A stretch of DNA of 64,000 nucleotides from Fretibacter sp964410285 (GTDB taxonomy: Bacteria > Pseudomonadota > Alphaproteobacteria > Caulobacterales > Maricaulaceae). Under the pieces are notes generated by a model that had not been told where the DNA came from, did no database searches, and worked only from the letters and a program-made list of their open reading frames with translations. The DNA lies in the NCBI GenBank assembly GCA_964410285.1, contig CAYPFR010000006.1, forward strand, positions 124,001 to 188,000, read 5' to 3'. A program made the translations under genes and the position numbers. Each line of letters starts with the position of its first letter. Within the stretch, counting starts at the first letter, position 1. Positions 41,355 to 49,916 of the stretch are shown one piece after another.

Positions 41355-42851
41355 ATGAATTTTACGAACGTTACATTTCTATTCTATGCCTTGCCCCTTA
41401 TCTGCGCGCTCTACTATGCCCTGCGTGATCGGGCGGGCCGCAATTTCTTGCTCCTGATCAGCAGCCTTATTTTTTATGCGTGGGGCGAGGGTATTTATCT
41501 TGGGCTATTGCTGGGCTCCATCATTGTTAATCGCGGCCTTGCGCAGTTTATCAGCCAAAGTGATACGGCCGAGACCCGCGAGCGAGGCGGCGTCCCAAAG
41601 GCGCGGCTGTGGCTGTTTTTTGGCCTCGGTGTAAATCTTGGCTTCTTGGTTGCCTTTAAGTATTTGGGGCTTTTGACGGCTTCACTAACAGGGTTGGGCG
41701 TGCCGGAATTTGCTCTACATCTCCCGCTTGGCATTTCCTTTTTCACTTTCCAAGCCATGAGCCTTTTAGTGGATGTGAGCCGCGGCGCAGACCCGCCTAA
41801 AAGCATTTTGAAAACCGGACTATATATCTCAATGTTTCCGCAATTAATAGCAGGCCCAATTGTCCGCTTTAACGAAATTCAGCTGCAAATTGACGGGCGT
41901 CAGGAAAGCTGGAGCCTGTTTCGTGCGGGTCTCTTTCTTTTTATTCTCGGACTTGCGCAAAAACTGCTCATTGCCGATACCCTCGCCCCCACGGTTGAAG
42001 CGGCCTTTAGCGCGGCCCCGCAAGGGCAAGGCAGCGGCAGCGGCACCAACCCTAACCACAGCCCATCGGGGGGGCTTTCAATGGGCGCAGCGTGGCTCGG
42101 GCTGCTCTGTTTCTCGCTCCAGATTTTTTACGACTTTGCCGGATACTCCAATATGGCGATTGGGCTGGGTAAGGTTTTCGGATTTAGATTTCCGCAAAAT
42201 TTTAATTACCCCTATAGCGCCAAAAGCTTTCGCGAATTTTGGAGGCGCTGGCATATGACCCTCTCGCGCTGGTTTCGCGATTATCTTTATATTCCGCTCG
42301 GCGGCTCTCGGGGCGGGGCGCGTGCAACCTATCGCAATCTCTTTATCGTCTTTGTACTTTGCGGGCTGTGGCATGGGGCCGCGTGGACATTTTTATTCTG
42401 GGGGCTTTGGCACGGGGCCTTTCTTACGGCTGAGCGCTGGCTCGCCCCGCATTTTAAAGGGCTTAGCATCCCGCCTCTATTGGGCATGATCTATGTCTGG
42501 CTGTTTGTTTCGCTGGGATGGGTCCTGTTTAGAGCCGATAGCCTGCCCGATGCCCTGTCCTATTACGGCGCGCTTTTCGGGCTAAAGGAGACCGAGAACG
42601 TCATTGCCTATAAGGCCGCCATATCTCCGAGCGCAGCTATCGCGCTCATCGCTGGAATTTTGTTCATATGGGAGGGTTGGGAGCGCCGGCTTTGGCCAGC
42701 CGTGAAATCAAAGCTCGCCGCTCGCGCGGGGCATGAAGACCCGGCAACAGCGGCCCTGCTGCACGGTGCGGCGCTTTGTCTTTTAACCGGCTTATGTTTT
42801 GCGGTGCTTTCCGCGCAAACCCATCAAGCCTTTTTATATTTCAAGTTTTAA
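41355..42851 (+). CDS. MBOAT-family O-acyltransferase (AlgI-like)
   Basis: 498 residues with about 11 hydrophobic segments. The MBOAT motifs include FPQLIAGPIVRFNEI, FRDYLYIPLGGSRGG and the catalytic His in CGLWHGAAWTF. It resembles AlgI/DltB-type enzymes that pass acyl groups from cytoplasmic acyl donors across the membrane for O-acylation of an extracellular polymer. The partner SGNH/AlgX-like gene begins one base after the stop, so they form an operon. No alginate or cellulose synthase gene lies nearby. Confidence 0.9.
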   Translation: MNFTNVTFLFYALPLICALYYALRDRAGRNFLLLISSLIFYAWGEGIYLGLLLGSIIVNRGLAQFISQSDTAETRERGGVPKARLWLFFGLGVNLGFLVAFKYLGLLTASLTGLGVPEFALHLPLGISFFTFQAMSLLVDVSRGADPPKSILKTGLYISMFPQLIAGPIVRFNEIQLQIDGRQESWSLFRAGLFLFILGLAQKLLIADTLAPTVEAAFSAAPQGQGSGSGTNPNHSPSGGLSMGAAWLGLLCFSLQIFYDFAGYSNMAIGLGKVFGFRFPQNFNYPYSAKSFREFWRRWHMTLSRWFRDYLYIPLGGSRGGARATYRNLFIVFVLCGLWHGAAWTFLFWGLWHGAFLTAERWLAPHFKGLSIPPLLGMIYVWLFVSLGWVLFRADSLPDALSYYGALFGLKETENVIAYKAAISPSAAIALIAGILFIWEGWERRLWPAVKSKLAARAGHEDPATAALLHGAALCLLTGLCFAVLSAQTHQAFLYFKF

Positions 42852-42852
42852 G

Positions 42853-44025
42853 ATGCGCGCTAATCTCATCAGAACCCTAACTGCGATCGGCCTTATGTCC
42901 TTGGCCTGCGTGCCCGCGGTTAAACATCTCCTTGAGGCTGCGCTTTTCACGCGGGCTGCAATTAGCACATCCGAGAACCGCGCGTTGGCGCTCGCCCCGC
43001 GCTGGGAGGGGTCTTTCACGCAATATACGCGCGGCATGGACAGCTATTTAAATGATAATTTTGGCCTTCGGGGATTAGGGCTGAAAATAAATACGGCTCT
43101 GAAACGAAGCCTAGGAGAGGGCGCCTATTCCGCTGCCTATGGCCAAGACGGTTGGCTGTTTTTAAACGAGCCGCACATGCGGCAGTCCTTTATGGGGAGC
43201 GGGCTGATCACGCCGCAAATCCTGAGCGGCTGGCGCGCCATGACGCAAAGCCTTGCGGGGCAAGCAAGCGCTGTCAATGCGCCCTTTGTCGTGACCATCG
43301 TGCCCGATAAGCTGCGGATTTATCCCGAGTATGCACCCCGCCAATACGGCGCCCCCAGTGCGCGGCGGCTGCGCAGCTTTCTGCTGACGCCCCAGACCAG
43401 CGGATTAGGGCCGTCCCAAATCATCGACATAGAGGCCGGGCTTTTGGCGCAAAAACCAATCGGGCTTGTCTATGCCCGCACGGATACGCACTGGACCGCG
43501 CGCGGAGCATTTTCCGCCTATACAGACCTCATGGGCGCGCTCAATGCGCAGGCCAAGGAGAGAGGCCGCGCGCCTTGGCCCGTGCTAAGGGCTGGGCAGC
43601 TCACCCCGATAGAGATAAAGAACAAGGACACCGATCTTCGCCAAATTTTAGGCGACCCCGCCTTTCCTTTGGAAAGCTATGTTGATGTGCAAATGCCTCT
43701 GCCCGATCCGCCGGCCGTCTTTTCAAAACAAACGCGCACGAAGGCCGACGAAACCGATATTCACCAAACGATTTTTCTGACCAGAGGGACCAGCGAGGAG
43801 AACAACGGCGAGCCTGCCCCCGCCCTGCAAACGCTAGTGATTATCGGGGACAGCTTTGCCGATATTGCCGCCCCTTTCTTCACCCATAGCTTTCAGCGCG
43901 TCGTGCGCCTGCATCACCGCGAGGGCCGGATGTTGCCAAGCGCAATTGCAGTCCATCGGCCAGATGCTGTGATCTTCATGCCCATTGAACGGTCTATCCC
44001 GGGCTGGCATATGGATGCGCCCTAG
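42853..44025 (+). CDS. AlgX/AlgJ-like SGNH O-acetyltransferase
   Basis: 390 residues from ATG 42853. A single N-terminal TM or signal anchor (RTLTAIGLMSLACVPAVKHL) is followed by a periplasmic domain with the DxHW motif in YARTDTHWTARGAF and the catalytic Ser in VIIGDSFADI, typical of AlgJ/AlgX acetyltransferases. The domain begins with ISTSENRALALAP. It would transfer an acetyl group received from the MBOAT protein to a surface polysaccharide. Adjacent to and surely co-transcribed with the MBOAT gene. Confidence 0.87.
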   Translation: MRANLIRTLTAIGLMSLACVPAVKHLLEAALFTRAAISTSENRALALAPRWEGSFTQYTRGMDSYLNDNFGLRGLGLKINTALKRSLGEGAYSAAYGQDGWLFLNEPHMRQSFMGSGLITPQILSGWRAMTQSLAGQASAVNAPFVVTIVPDKLRIYPEYAPRQYGAPSARRLRSFLLTPQTSGLGPSQIIDIEAGLLAQKPIGLVYARTDTHWTARGAFSAYTDLMGALNAQAKERGRAPWPVLRAGQLTPIEIKNKDTDLRQILGDPAFPLESYVDVQMPLPDPPAVFSKQTRTKADETDIHQTIFLTRGTSEENNGEPAPALQTLVIIGDSFADIAAPFFTHSFQRVVRLHHREGRMLPSAIAVHRPDAVIFMPIERSIPGWHMDAP

Positions 44026-44154
44026 CTCAGGGTTCAATCCTCGCCCGCCGTAAACGTCTCAGGGAACACCTTGGGGGTTTTTACGTGCAATTAGGCGAGA
44101 ACTGCCTTAGTTTTAGAGGGTTAATTTCCGCGATTCGAAAACTGAAAGAAATAT

Positions 44155-46587
44155 ATGGCCGATCCCGCTCCTCAGTCTCCGGAATATGGCGCCGATAGCA
44201 TTAAAGTCCTCAAAGGTCTGGATGCGGTGCGCAAACGTCCGGGTATGTATATTGGCGACACGGATGATGGCTCAGGCTTGCACCATATGGTCTATGAGGT
44301 GGTGGACAATTCCATTGACGAAGCGCTGGCGGGTCATGCCGATCATGTCCGCGTGACGCTGCATCCTGACGGGGCTTGCTCTGTCTCTGATAACGGACGC
44401 GGCATTCCGGTCGCCATCCACGAGGAAGAAGGCATATCCGCCGCTGAAGTGATCATGACGCAGCTTCATGCTGGCGGAAAGTTTGACCAAAATAGCTATA
44501 AGGTTTCCGGCGGGCTGCACGGGGTGGGCGTCTCGGTTGTGAATGCGCTCTCGGTCTCTTTGGATCTGACGGTCTGGCGCAATGGCAAAGAACATTTTGT
44601 AAAGTTCTCGCACGGGGAAACGGTCGAGCCGCTCAAAATTGTGGGAGATGCGCCCATGCAGGAGCGCGGCGGGAAAACCATTCCCATGAACGGCACGCAG
44701 GTGCGGTTCTTGCCATCCGAAGAAACCTTCACCATGGTCGAATTTGACCGTGATACACTTGAGCGCCGTCTGCGCGAGCTTGCGTTCTTAAATTCCGGCG
44801 TTCGGATTATCCTGACCGATGAGCGCCCCGAAGACCCGATCGTCACAGAGCTATTTTATGAGGGCGGCATAAAGGCCTTTGTGAAACATCTTGATTCCAA
44901 TAAAACGGCCCTTATTGAGACGCCGATTTCTGTCTCTCGCGAGCTTGACGGCATCACTGTGGATTGCGCCATGTGGTGGAATGATAGCTATCATGAGAAT
45001 GTGCGCTGCTTTACCAATAATATCCCGCAGCGCGACGGCGGCACCCATCTCGCCGGATTTCGCGGGGCGCTCACCCGCACTATCAACAAATATGCAGCCA
45101 GTTCCGGTGCGGCCAAAAAGGAAAAAGTCAATATTTCAGGTGATGACGCGCGCGAAGGTTTGACCTGCGTGCTCTCCGTCAAAGTCCCTGATCCGAAATT
45201 CTCTTCCCAGACCAAAGACAAGCTTGTCTCCTCCGAAGTACGGCCTGTGGTCGAGAGCGCGCTCAATGAAGCACTGGGAGAGTGGTTTGAAGAAAATCCG
45301 GCAGATGCCAAAGTGATCGTGCAAAAAATCATCGAGGCCGCCGCTGCGCGCGAAGCCGCGCGTAAGGCCCGCGATCTGACGCGGCGCAAATCCGCTCTTG
45401 ATATTGCCTCCCTGCCCGGAAAGCTCGCCGATTGCCAAGAGCGCGATCCAGCGCTCTCTGAAATTTTCATTGTTGAGGGAGATAGTGCGGGCGGTTCTGC
45501 CAAGCAGGCCCGCGATCGGCAAAATCAAGCGATCTTACCGCTTAAGGGGAAAATCCTGAACGTGGAGCGCGCGCGCTTTGACCGTATGCTTTCCTCACAG
45601 GAAATCGGGACCATGATCACTGCCCTTGGCACAGGCATTGGCCGCGAGGATTTCAATATTGAAAAACTGCGCTACCATAAAGTCGTCATCATGACCGATG
45701 CCGATGTTGACGGCGCGCATATTCGCACGCTTCTGCTGACGTTTTTCTATCGCCAAATGCCCAGCTTGATTGAGCGCGGCTATCTCTATATCGCCCAGCC
45801 GCCCCTCTATAAGGTCGAGCGCGGTAAGAGCACGCGCTATATCAAAGACCAAGAAGAGCTGGATGATTACCTCATTGAGGCGGGTAGCCATGAAAGCTCG
45901 CTGACGCTGGCGGGCGGGGCAGCTGTGATCGGCGAGGACTTAAAACGGATCGCCAAAGAGGCGCTGCAAGCCCAGAGCATTATGCGCCGTATGAAATCCA
46001 CCGCGGGCGACAGCATCATTGCCCAGCTTGCCATTGCAGGTGCGCTCGGGGTGGAGGCCAACCAAGCGGAAATTGATGCGGGCTGCGCGCGGCTTGATTT
46101 AATCGCTGATGAAGGCGAGGACGGCTGGAGCGGCCATATTGATGATGACGGCGCTTTTGTATTTGAGCGCGATGTTCGCGGCGTCACAGAACGCCATGCG
46201 CTGCGCCCCGCCTTTCGCGAGTCCGCCGATGCGCGCCGCCTGCATAAACTCACGGACAGCTTATCTGAGACCTATAACGGCGTGGCCAGTTTCCGGCGCG
46301 GAGATAATGACACGGTTGAAATTTACGGCCCCGCCCAGCTCCTTGAGATCATTTTTGAGGGCGGGCGCAAGGGCTTTAAAATTCAGCGCTATAAGGGCCT
46401 TGGTGAGATGAACCCCGACCAGCTCTGGGAGACGACGCTGGATTCCAATGCGCGCACGCTCTTGCAGGTCAAAGTCGAAGCCGAAGACGCCTCGGACGAG
46501 CTTTTCACCAAGCTCATGGGCGACGTCGTCGAACCCCGCCGCGAATTTATCGTCAACAACGCACTCGACGCAGATGTGGATAGCTAG
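44155..46587 (+). CDS. gyrB: DNA gyrase subunit B
   Basis: 810 residues. GHKL ATPase motifs are LDAVRKRPGMYIGDT, VDNSIDEALAG, DNGRGIPV and GGLHGVGVSVVNAL. The TOPRIM domain has IVEGDSAGGSAKQ and MTDADVDGAHIRTLLLTFF. The C-terminus is KIQRYKGLGEMNPDQLWETT. With GyrA it introduces negative supercoils. A ~170-residue insert between TOPRIM and the tail (roughly residues 565-735) is the usual gyrB feature of proteobacteria. Located next to the acetylation operon without an obvious shared promoter; dnaA, dnaN and recF are not adjacent. Confidence 0.96.
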   Translation: MADPAPQSPEYGADSIKVLKGLDAVRKRPGMYIGDTDDGSGLHHMVYEVVDNSIDEALAGHADHVRVTLHPDGACSVSDNGRGIPVAIHEEEGISAAEVIMTQLHAGGKFDQNSYKVSGGLHGVGVSVVNALSVSLDLTVWRNGKEHFVKFSHGETVEPLKIVGDAPMQERGGKTIPMNGTQVRFLPSEETFTMVEFDRDTLERRLRELAFLNSGVRIILTDERPEDPIVTELFYEGGIKAFVKHLDSNKTALIETPISVSRELDGITVDCAMWWNDSYHENVRCFTNNIPQRDGGTHLAGFRGALTRTINKYAASSGAAKKEKVNISGDDAREGLTCVLSVKVPDPKFSSQTKDKLVSSEVRPVVESALNEALGEWFEENPADAKVIVQKIIEAAAAREAARKARDLTRRKSALDIASLPGKLADCQERDPALSEIFIVEGDSAGGSAKQARDRQNQAILPLKGKILNVERARFDRMLSSQEIGTMITALGTGIGREDFNIEKLRYHKVVIMTDADVDGAHIRTLLLTFFYRQMPSLIERGYLYIAQPPLYKVERGKSTRYIKDQEELDDYLIEAGSHESSLTLAGGAAVIGEDLKRIAKEALQAQSIMRRMKSTAGDSIIAQLAIAGALGVEANQAEIDAGCARLDLIADEGEDGWSGHIDDDGAFVFERDVRGVTERHALRPAFRESADARRLHKLTDSLSETYNGVASFRRGDNDTVEIYGPAQLLEIIFEGGRKGFKIQRYKGLGEMNPDQLWETTLDSNARTLLQVKVEAEDASDELFTKLMGDVVEPRREFIVNNALDADVDS

Positions 46588-46705
46588 AGGGGCGTCAGTA
46601 AGGCTACCACTGGGACTTTATGTCTTAAAAATTAAACTAACGCAAAGCCTTTACTTATGCGAATATAAACTATGGGTAGATAATTTTCTGAAGTGAGTCA
46701 GGCCT

Positions 46706-47662
46706 ATGAATATTGCGGACGGGGCAGCGTCAGGCGCATATAAAGTCAATTCCCTTAGCGGGCTTACAAAGGCCAATGCCGTGGAGGGTGAGTTGCAATG
46801 GGACCCTGCGCGGTCGCTCTGGAACAGCGGATTTCTCCTTATCGCTCTCATATTTGCTCCGTTCACATTTACATGGAGCGCTTTTGCCGTTTTTATTTTT
46901 CTTTCGGGCATAACGCTCTGCATCGGCCACTCGGTCGGGTTTCATCGCCGTCTTATTCATCAAAGCTTTGACTGCCCAAAATGGCTAGAGCGGTTTATGA
47001 TTTGGGTCGGAGTAACTGTGGGTATGGGCGGCCCTATCTGGACGATCGGCCTTCATGATCTACGCGATTGGGCGCAGCGTCAGCCGGACTGCCACTGGTT
47101 TTTACGACACGGTAATTCACTATTAAAAGACGGATTTTATTATCTGAATTTCAAATTGAATTTGAAACACCCGCCTAATTTTGATCCTGGCCCGGGAATA
47201 AATGATGATCCGTTTTATCTATTTTTACAGCGTACATGGATGTTGCATCAAATTCCAATCGCGATTGTGCTTTATCTGTTTGGTGGTTGGTCATGGGTAG
47301 TATGGGGCATATTTGTACGTGTCGCCTGCTGCTTTACGATGCATTGGTACATTGCCCACATTGCCCATACGGACGGTCATCAGGATTGGTTCGTCGATGA
47401 TGCAGCCATTCAAGGCTATAATGTAGCATGGCTAGCTATTCCGACCGTTGGCGAAAGTTGGCATAGCAACCATCACGCCTTTCCAGCCTCGGCAAGGCAT
47501 GGGCTTTATAAGGGTCAAATTGATCTTGGTTATAATTTCATCCAGCTACTAGCGATTTTAGGTCTAGCCAAAAATATTAAACTCCCCGAGAATTTACCGC
47601 CCAGAGAGGGACTCACGCCCAAAAGCCCTGACGCACGCCTTGCCGCAAAGCAGTATCAATAA
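46706..47662 (+). CDS. Fatty-acid/acyl-CoA desaturase family protein
   Basis: 318 residues with several TM helices. Histidine boxes: GHSVGFHRRLIHQSF, a degenerate middle box HDLRDWAQRQPDCH, and WHSNHHAFP. The middle box departs from the HxxHH of canonical desaturases but resembles an alphaproteobacterial subgroup that I recall with THDMRDWAQ-like sequence. It would insert a double bond in acyl chains using a di-iron centre and an electron donor. Codon use is visibly more A+T-rich than gyrB next door, suggesting separate ancestry. A palindromic repeat follows. Confidence 0.83.
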   Translation: MNIADGAASGAYKVNSLSGLTKANAVEGELQWDPARSLWNSGFLLIALIFAPFTFTWSAFAVFIFLSGITLCIGHSVGFHRRLIHQSFDCPKWLERFMIWVGVTVGMGGPIWTIGLHDLRDWAQRQPDCHWFLRHGNSLLKDGFYYLNFKLNLKHPPNFDPGPGINDDPFYLFLQRTWMLHQIPIAIVLYLFGGWSWVVWGIFVRVACCFTMHWYIAHIAHTDGHQDWFVDDAAIQGYNVAWLAIPTVGESWHSNHHAFPASARHGLYKGQIDLGYNFIQLLAILGLAKNIKLPENLPPREGLTPKSPDARLAAKQYQ

Positions 47663-47682
47663 ACAACATCCCAAACAAAAAT

Positions 47683-47768
47683 CGTCACCCTCGGACTTGA
47701 TCCGAGGCTCTATCGGGCGTTTAGCCTTCTCAAAACGATGGACCCTCGCGTCAAGCGCGAGGTTGACG
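47683..47768. repeat. REP-like extragenic palindromic element
   Basis: Flanked by CGTCA and TGACG, the element contains two 19-base hairpins: CCTCGGACTTGATCCGAGG (47689-47707) and CCTCGCGTCAAGCGCGAGG (47744-47762). They share the arrangement CCTCG-N-CTTGA/TCAAG-N-CGAGG. Such units occur in many copies in alphaproteobacterial intergenic regions. It lies between the desaturase and the next gene. Confidence 0.8.
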
Positions 47769-47848
47769 AAGAATTGGAAGCCCGCTTCATAGCCTTCCCC
47801 ATAAAATACAGCCTCGCGCTGGGGCGCGCCATCGGCTAAGCTGGCGCT

Positions 47849-48460
47849 ATGAAACATTTACGCGCCCTGCCCTTTCTCGCCCTATTTTTCTCTGCCTGCA
47901 TGGGCTCGCCTATGCAGGAGGGCTTTATTCAAAACCTTATGCCCATGTGCGGGCAAAGCTACGGCGGGAAAGTCGTAAGCACAGACGCGGTGGATAAAGA
48001 CTGGCGCGAGGCGGCTTTGATTGCGGGGCCAGTCATCTGTGAGCCGGGCGGGATTAAAATGCCTTTGGCGGTGAGGGAGAACCGCTCGCGCACATGGGTG
48101 CTGATCCCCGAGCGCGGCCGGCTAACGCTTAAGCATGATCACCGCCATAAGGACGGCACGCCCGATGCCGTGAGCTGGTATGGCGGCACATCACAGGGCA
48201 AAGACGCGAAGGGCAACAGCGCCCTGCGGCAGGAATTTCCCGTTGATGAGTTTTCAATCGCGCTCTTTAAGAAGGAAGGGCTGCCCGCTTCCGTGACCAA
48301 CACATGGGCCATGGATATCGTGCCCGGTGAGCGCTTTGCCTATGAGCTCTCCCGCCCCGCAACGCAGGCGCAAATCGCCGCCGGAGAGCCGGGGCGTTTC
48401 TTTCGCCTTGAATTTGACCTCACCGCGCCGCTTGATGCGCCCAGCCCTCAGCAGCCCTAG
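47849..48460 (+). CDS. Lipoprotein of unknown function
   Basis: 203 residues. An N-terminal lipoprotein signal ends at FFSA-C (Cys17). The mature part contains LTLKHDHRHKDGTPDAVSWY and a Glu/Asp/Lys-balanced fold, but no family is recognised. A pattern of PVDEFSIALFKKEGLPASV and WAMDIVPGERFAYELSRPA suggests a compact beta domain. The next gene (ThiF-like) starts within its stop (TAGTG), so the two are coupled, and the context hints at an envelope factor expressed with it, which is inference. Confidence 0.75.
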   Translation: MKHLRALPFLALFFSACMGSPMQEGFIQNLMPMCGQSYGGKVVSTDAVDKDWREAALIAGPVICEPGGIKMPLAVRENRSRTWVLIPERGRLTLKHDHRHKDGTPDAVSWYGGTSQGKDAKGNSALRQEFPVDEFSIALFKKEGLPASVTNTWAMDIVPGERFAYELSRPATQAQIAAGEPGRFFRLEFDLTAPLDAPSPQQP

Positions 48461-49218
48461 TGAGACCCGAAGCGGTTGAACGCTATGCCCGTCATTTGGT
48501 CCTCAAGGAAATTGGCGGACCGGGACAGCAGGCCTTACTGGCTGCGCGGGTGGCCATAGTCGGCGCGGGCGGCCTCGGCGGGCCGGCGGGGCTTTATCTA
48601 GCCGCGGCCGGCATTGGGCAAATGACGTTCATTGATGATGACGTTGTTGAAGCGTCAAATCTTCAGCGCCAAGTGCAGTTTACAAGTGCTGATATTGGCA
48701 AGAGCAAAGCCGGCATTATGGCCGCGCATTTGCCGCGCCTTAATCCCGATGTCAAAACAAAGGCCGTGCAGGCGCGCCTAACGGGGGGCAATGCCCAACC
48801 CCTGCTATCGGGGCATGATCTTGTGCTCAGCGGAGTGGATAATTTTGAATCGCGCTTTGCCATTAATGATGCCTGTCTTGCCCTCGCACTGCCGCATGTT
48901 TCTGGCGCGCTCGGGCGGTTTGACGGGCAGGTCAGCACCTTTGGCGGCAAGGGCACGGGACCCTGTTACCGCTGCTTTGTGCCCGAGGCTCCGCCGCAGG
49001 CCGAGAGCTGCGCGCAGGCCGGTATTGTCGGCGCGCTTGCCGGAATTATTGGCTCATTTATGGCGCTGGAGGCGATCAAGCTTTTGACGGGCGCGGGTGA
49101 GCCATTGATCGGGCGGGTCTGGATTTATGACGGGCTTCGCGCAACCTCCCGCACGGTCAGCTTGCCCCGCGATGAAAACTGCCCGGCCTGCGGCGCTGCC
49201 CTAGGGGCGGCGAACTAG
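48460..49218 (+). CDS. ThiF/MoeB/HesA-family adenylyltransferase
   Basis: 252 residues from GTG 48460. The ATP site is VAIVGAGGLGGPAGLYLAAA. DDDVVEASNLQRQ is the conserved adenylation loop. Two zinc-binding pairs are CYRC (mid-protein) and CPAC (near the end), and the conserved Cys in ESCAQAGIVG would accept the thiol or ubiquitin-like partner. It activates the C-terminal glycine of a ubiquitin-like sulfur carrier (ThiS or MoaD); neither is encoded nearby, so MoeB or ThiF cannot be chosen. It overlaps the upstream lipoprotein stop by one base. The stop is convergent with the Arg/Gly-rich gene by 4 bp. Confidence 0.88.
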   Translation: MRPEAVERYARHLVLKEIGGPGQQALLAARVAIVGAGGLGGPAGLYLAAAGIGQMTFIDDDVVEASNLQRQVQFTSADIGKSKAGIMAAHLPRLNPDVKTKAVQARLTGGNAQPLLSGHDLVLSGVDNFESRFAINDACLALALPHVSGALGRFDGQVSTFGGKGTGPCYRCFVPEAPPQAESCAQAGIVGALAGIIGSFMALEAIKLLTGAGEPLIGRVWIYDGLRATSRTVSLPRDENCPACGAALGAAN

Positions 49219-49763
49219 CTGCGGATGCGGCGCGCAAAAGATACAGAACGGTTGCCGCCTCCTTTGCGAATGCCGCCGGCCCTAAAACCGCCTGAACGCC
49301 CGCGATTAACCCTGACGCCATTTCCTCTCACGCCGCGCCGCGCGCCCACCCGAGGCCCTCTGACGAACACGCGTCCTATTGAAGAATAGGCTGGACGATA
49401 GCCGCGCCTTGGCGCCGCTGCGTCATATGCAGCCCCCTGCGCAGACCGGCGCACACTTGCAGCGCGCTGCTGGGCGGCACGCAGACGGCTCGCCCGCGTA
49501 AAGGCGGCACGGTCTGCGGCTATGGCCTGGCTTTGCAGACGCGCCGCTTTCGCATTTAAATTAGACGGGACTTTACCGCGAAGGATTTGCACGCCGCGAT
49601 CTGAGGCGGCGTCATAGCCGCCCCCCCGAAAGGCTGTTTGCGTATGGACGGATGAGCCGGCGCTGGCGGCCGCATGACAATGACAATTTGCCAACGCAGG
49701 TGCGGCTCCGAACGTCATGGCCGCAAAGATGACTGCTACGCCCACTCGTGCTGATTTTGTCAT
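49215..49763 (-). CDS. Secreted Arg/Gly-rich low-complexity protein
   Basis: 182 residues with a signal peptide (VIFAAMTFGAAPALA). The mature part starts NCHCHAAASAGSS, contains an Ala/Arg helical middle (residues ~75-110), then an Arg-Gly-rich tail (RRGVRGNGVRVNRGRSGGFR, KGGGNRSVSF). No known domain is recognised. Such RG-rich, highly basic secreted proteins could bind anionic surfaces, polysaccharide or nucleic acid. A full CtrA-type site lies 30 bp upstream, so it may be cell-cycle regulated. Stop overlaps the ThiF-like gene by 4 bp, tail to tail. Confidence 0.65.
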   Translation of the reverse strand: MTKSARVGVAVIFAAMTFGAAPALANCHCHAAASAGSSVHTQTAFRGGGYDAASDRGVQILRGKVPSNLNAKAARLQSQAIAADRAAFTRASRLRAAQQRAASVRRSAQGAAYDAAAPRRGYRPAYSSIGRVFVRGPRVGARRGVRGNGVRVNRGRSGGFRAGGIRKGGGNRSVSFARRIRS

Positions 49764-49792
49764 AGCCTTACCCTAACACCTTAAATTCATAG

Positions 49793-49807
49793 TTAAGGAA
49801 AGGTTAA
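49793..49807 (-). promoter_or_regulatory. CtrA-type site upstream of the Arg/Gly-rich protein
   Basis: In gene orientation the sequence is TTAA-CCTTTCC-TTAAC, an exact TTAA-N7-TTAAC match, 30-44 bp upstream of the ATG at 49763. It shares the TTAACCTTT core with the site before the coiled-coil gene (35426-35440). Confidence 0.58.
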
Positions 49808-49878
49808 TGCAGCTTTTGTGCCAAGCAAGGCTTTGCCCCTGACGGGCGAATTCATCACCCCGGAGAAGCCCCAGTATT

Positions 49879-49909
49879 AGGGTGAGTAATCAGGGTGAGT
49901 AATCAGGGT
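49879..49909. repeat. Short tandem repeat, 13-bp unit
   Basis: AGGGTGAGTAATC occurs twice in tandem with a partial third copy (AGGGT), just beyond the sulfotransferase stop. Slippage repeat; no role is apparent. Confidence 0.75.
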
Positions 49910-49916
49910 AAAAGCG

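Noticed and set aside
44013..44050. tRNA-like string (TAGCTCAG then GGTTCAATCC)
   Set aside because: The T-stem does not pair (two mismatches in five), and there is no anticodon arm or acceptor stem. It overlaps the stop of the AlgX-like gene.
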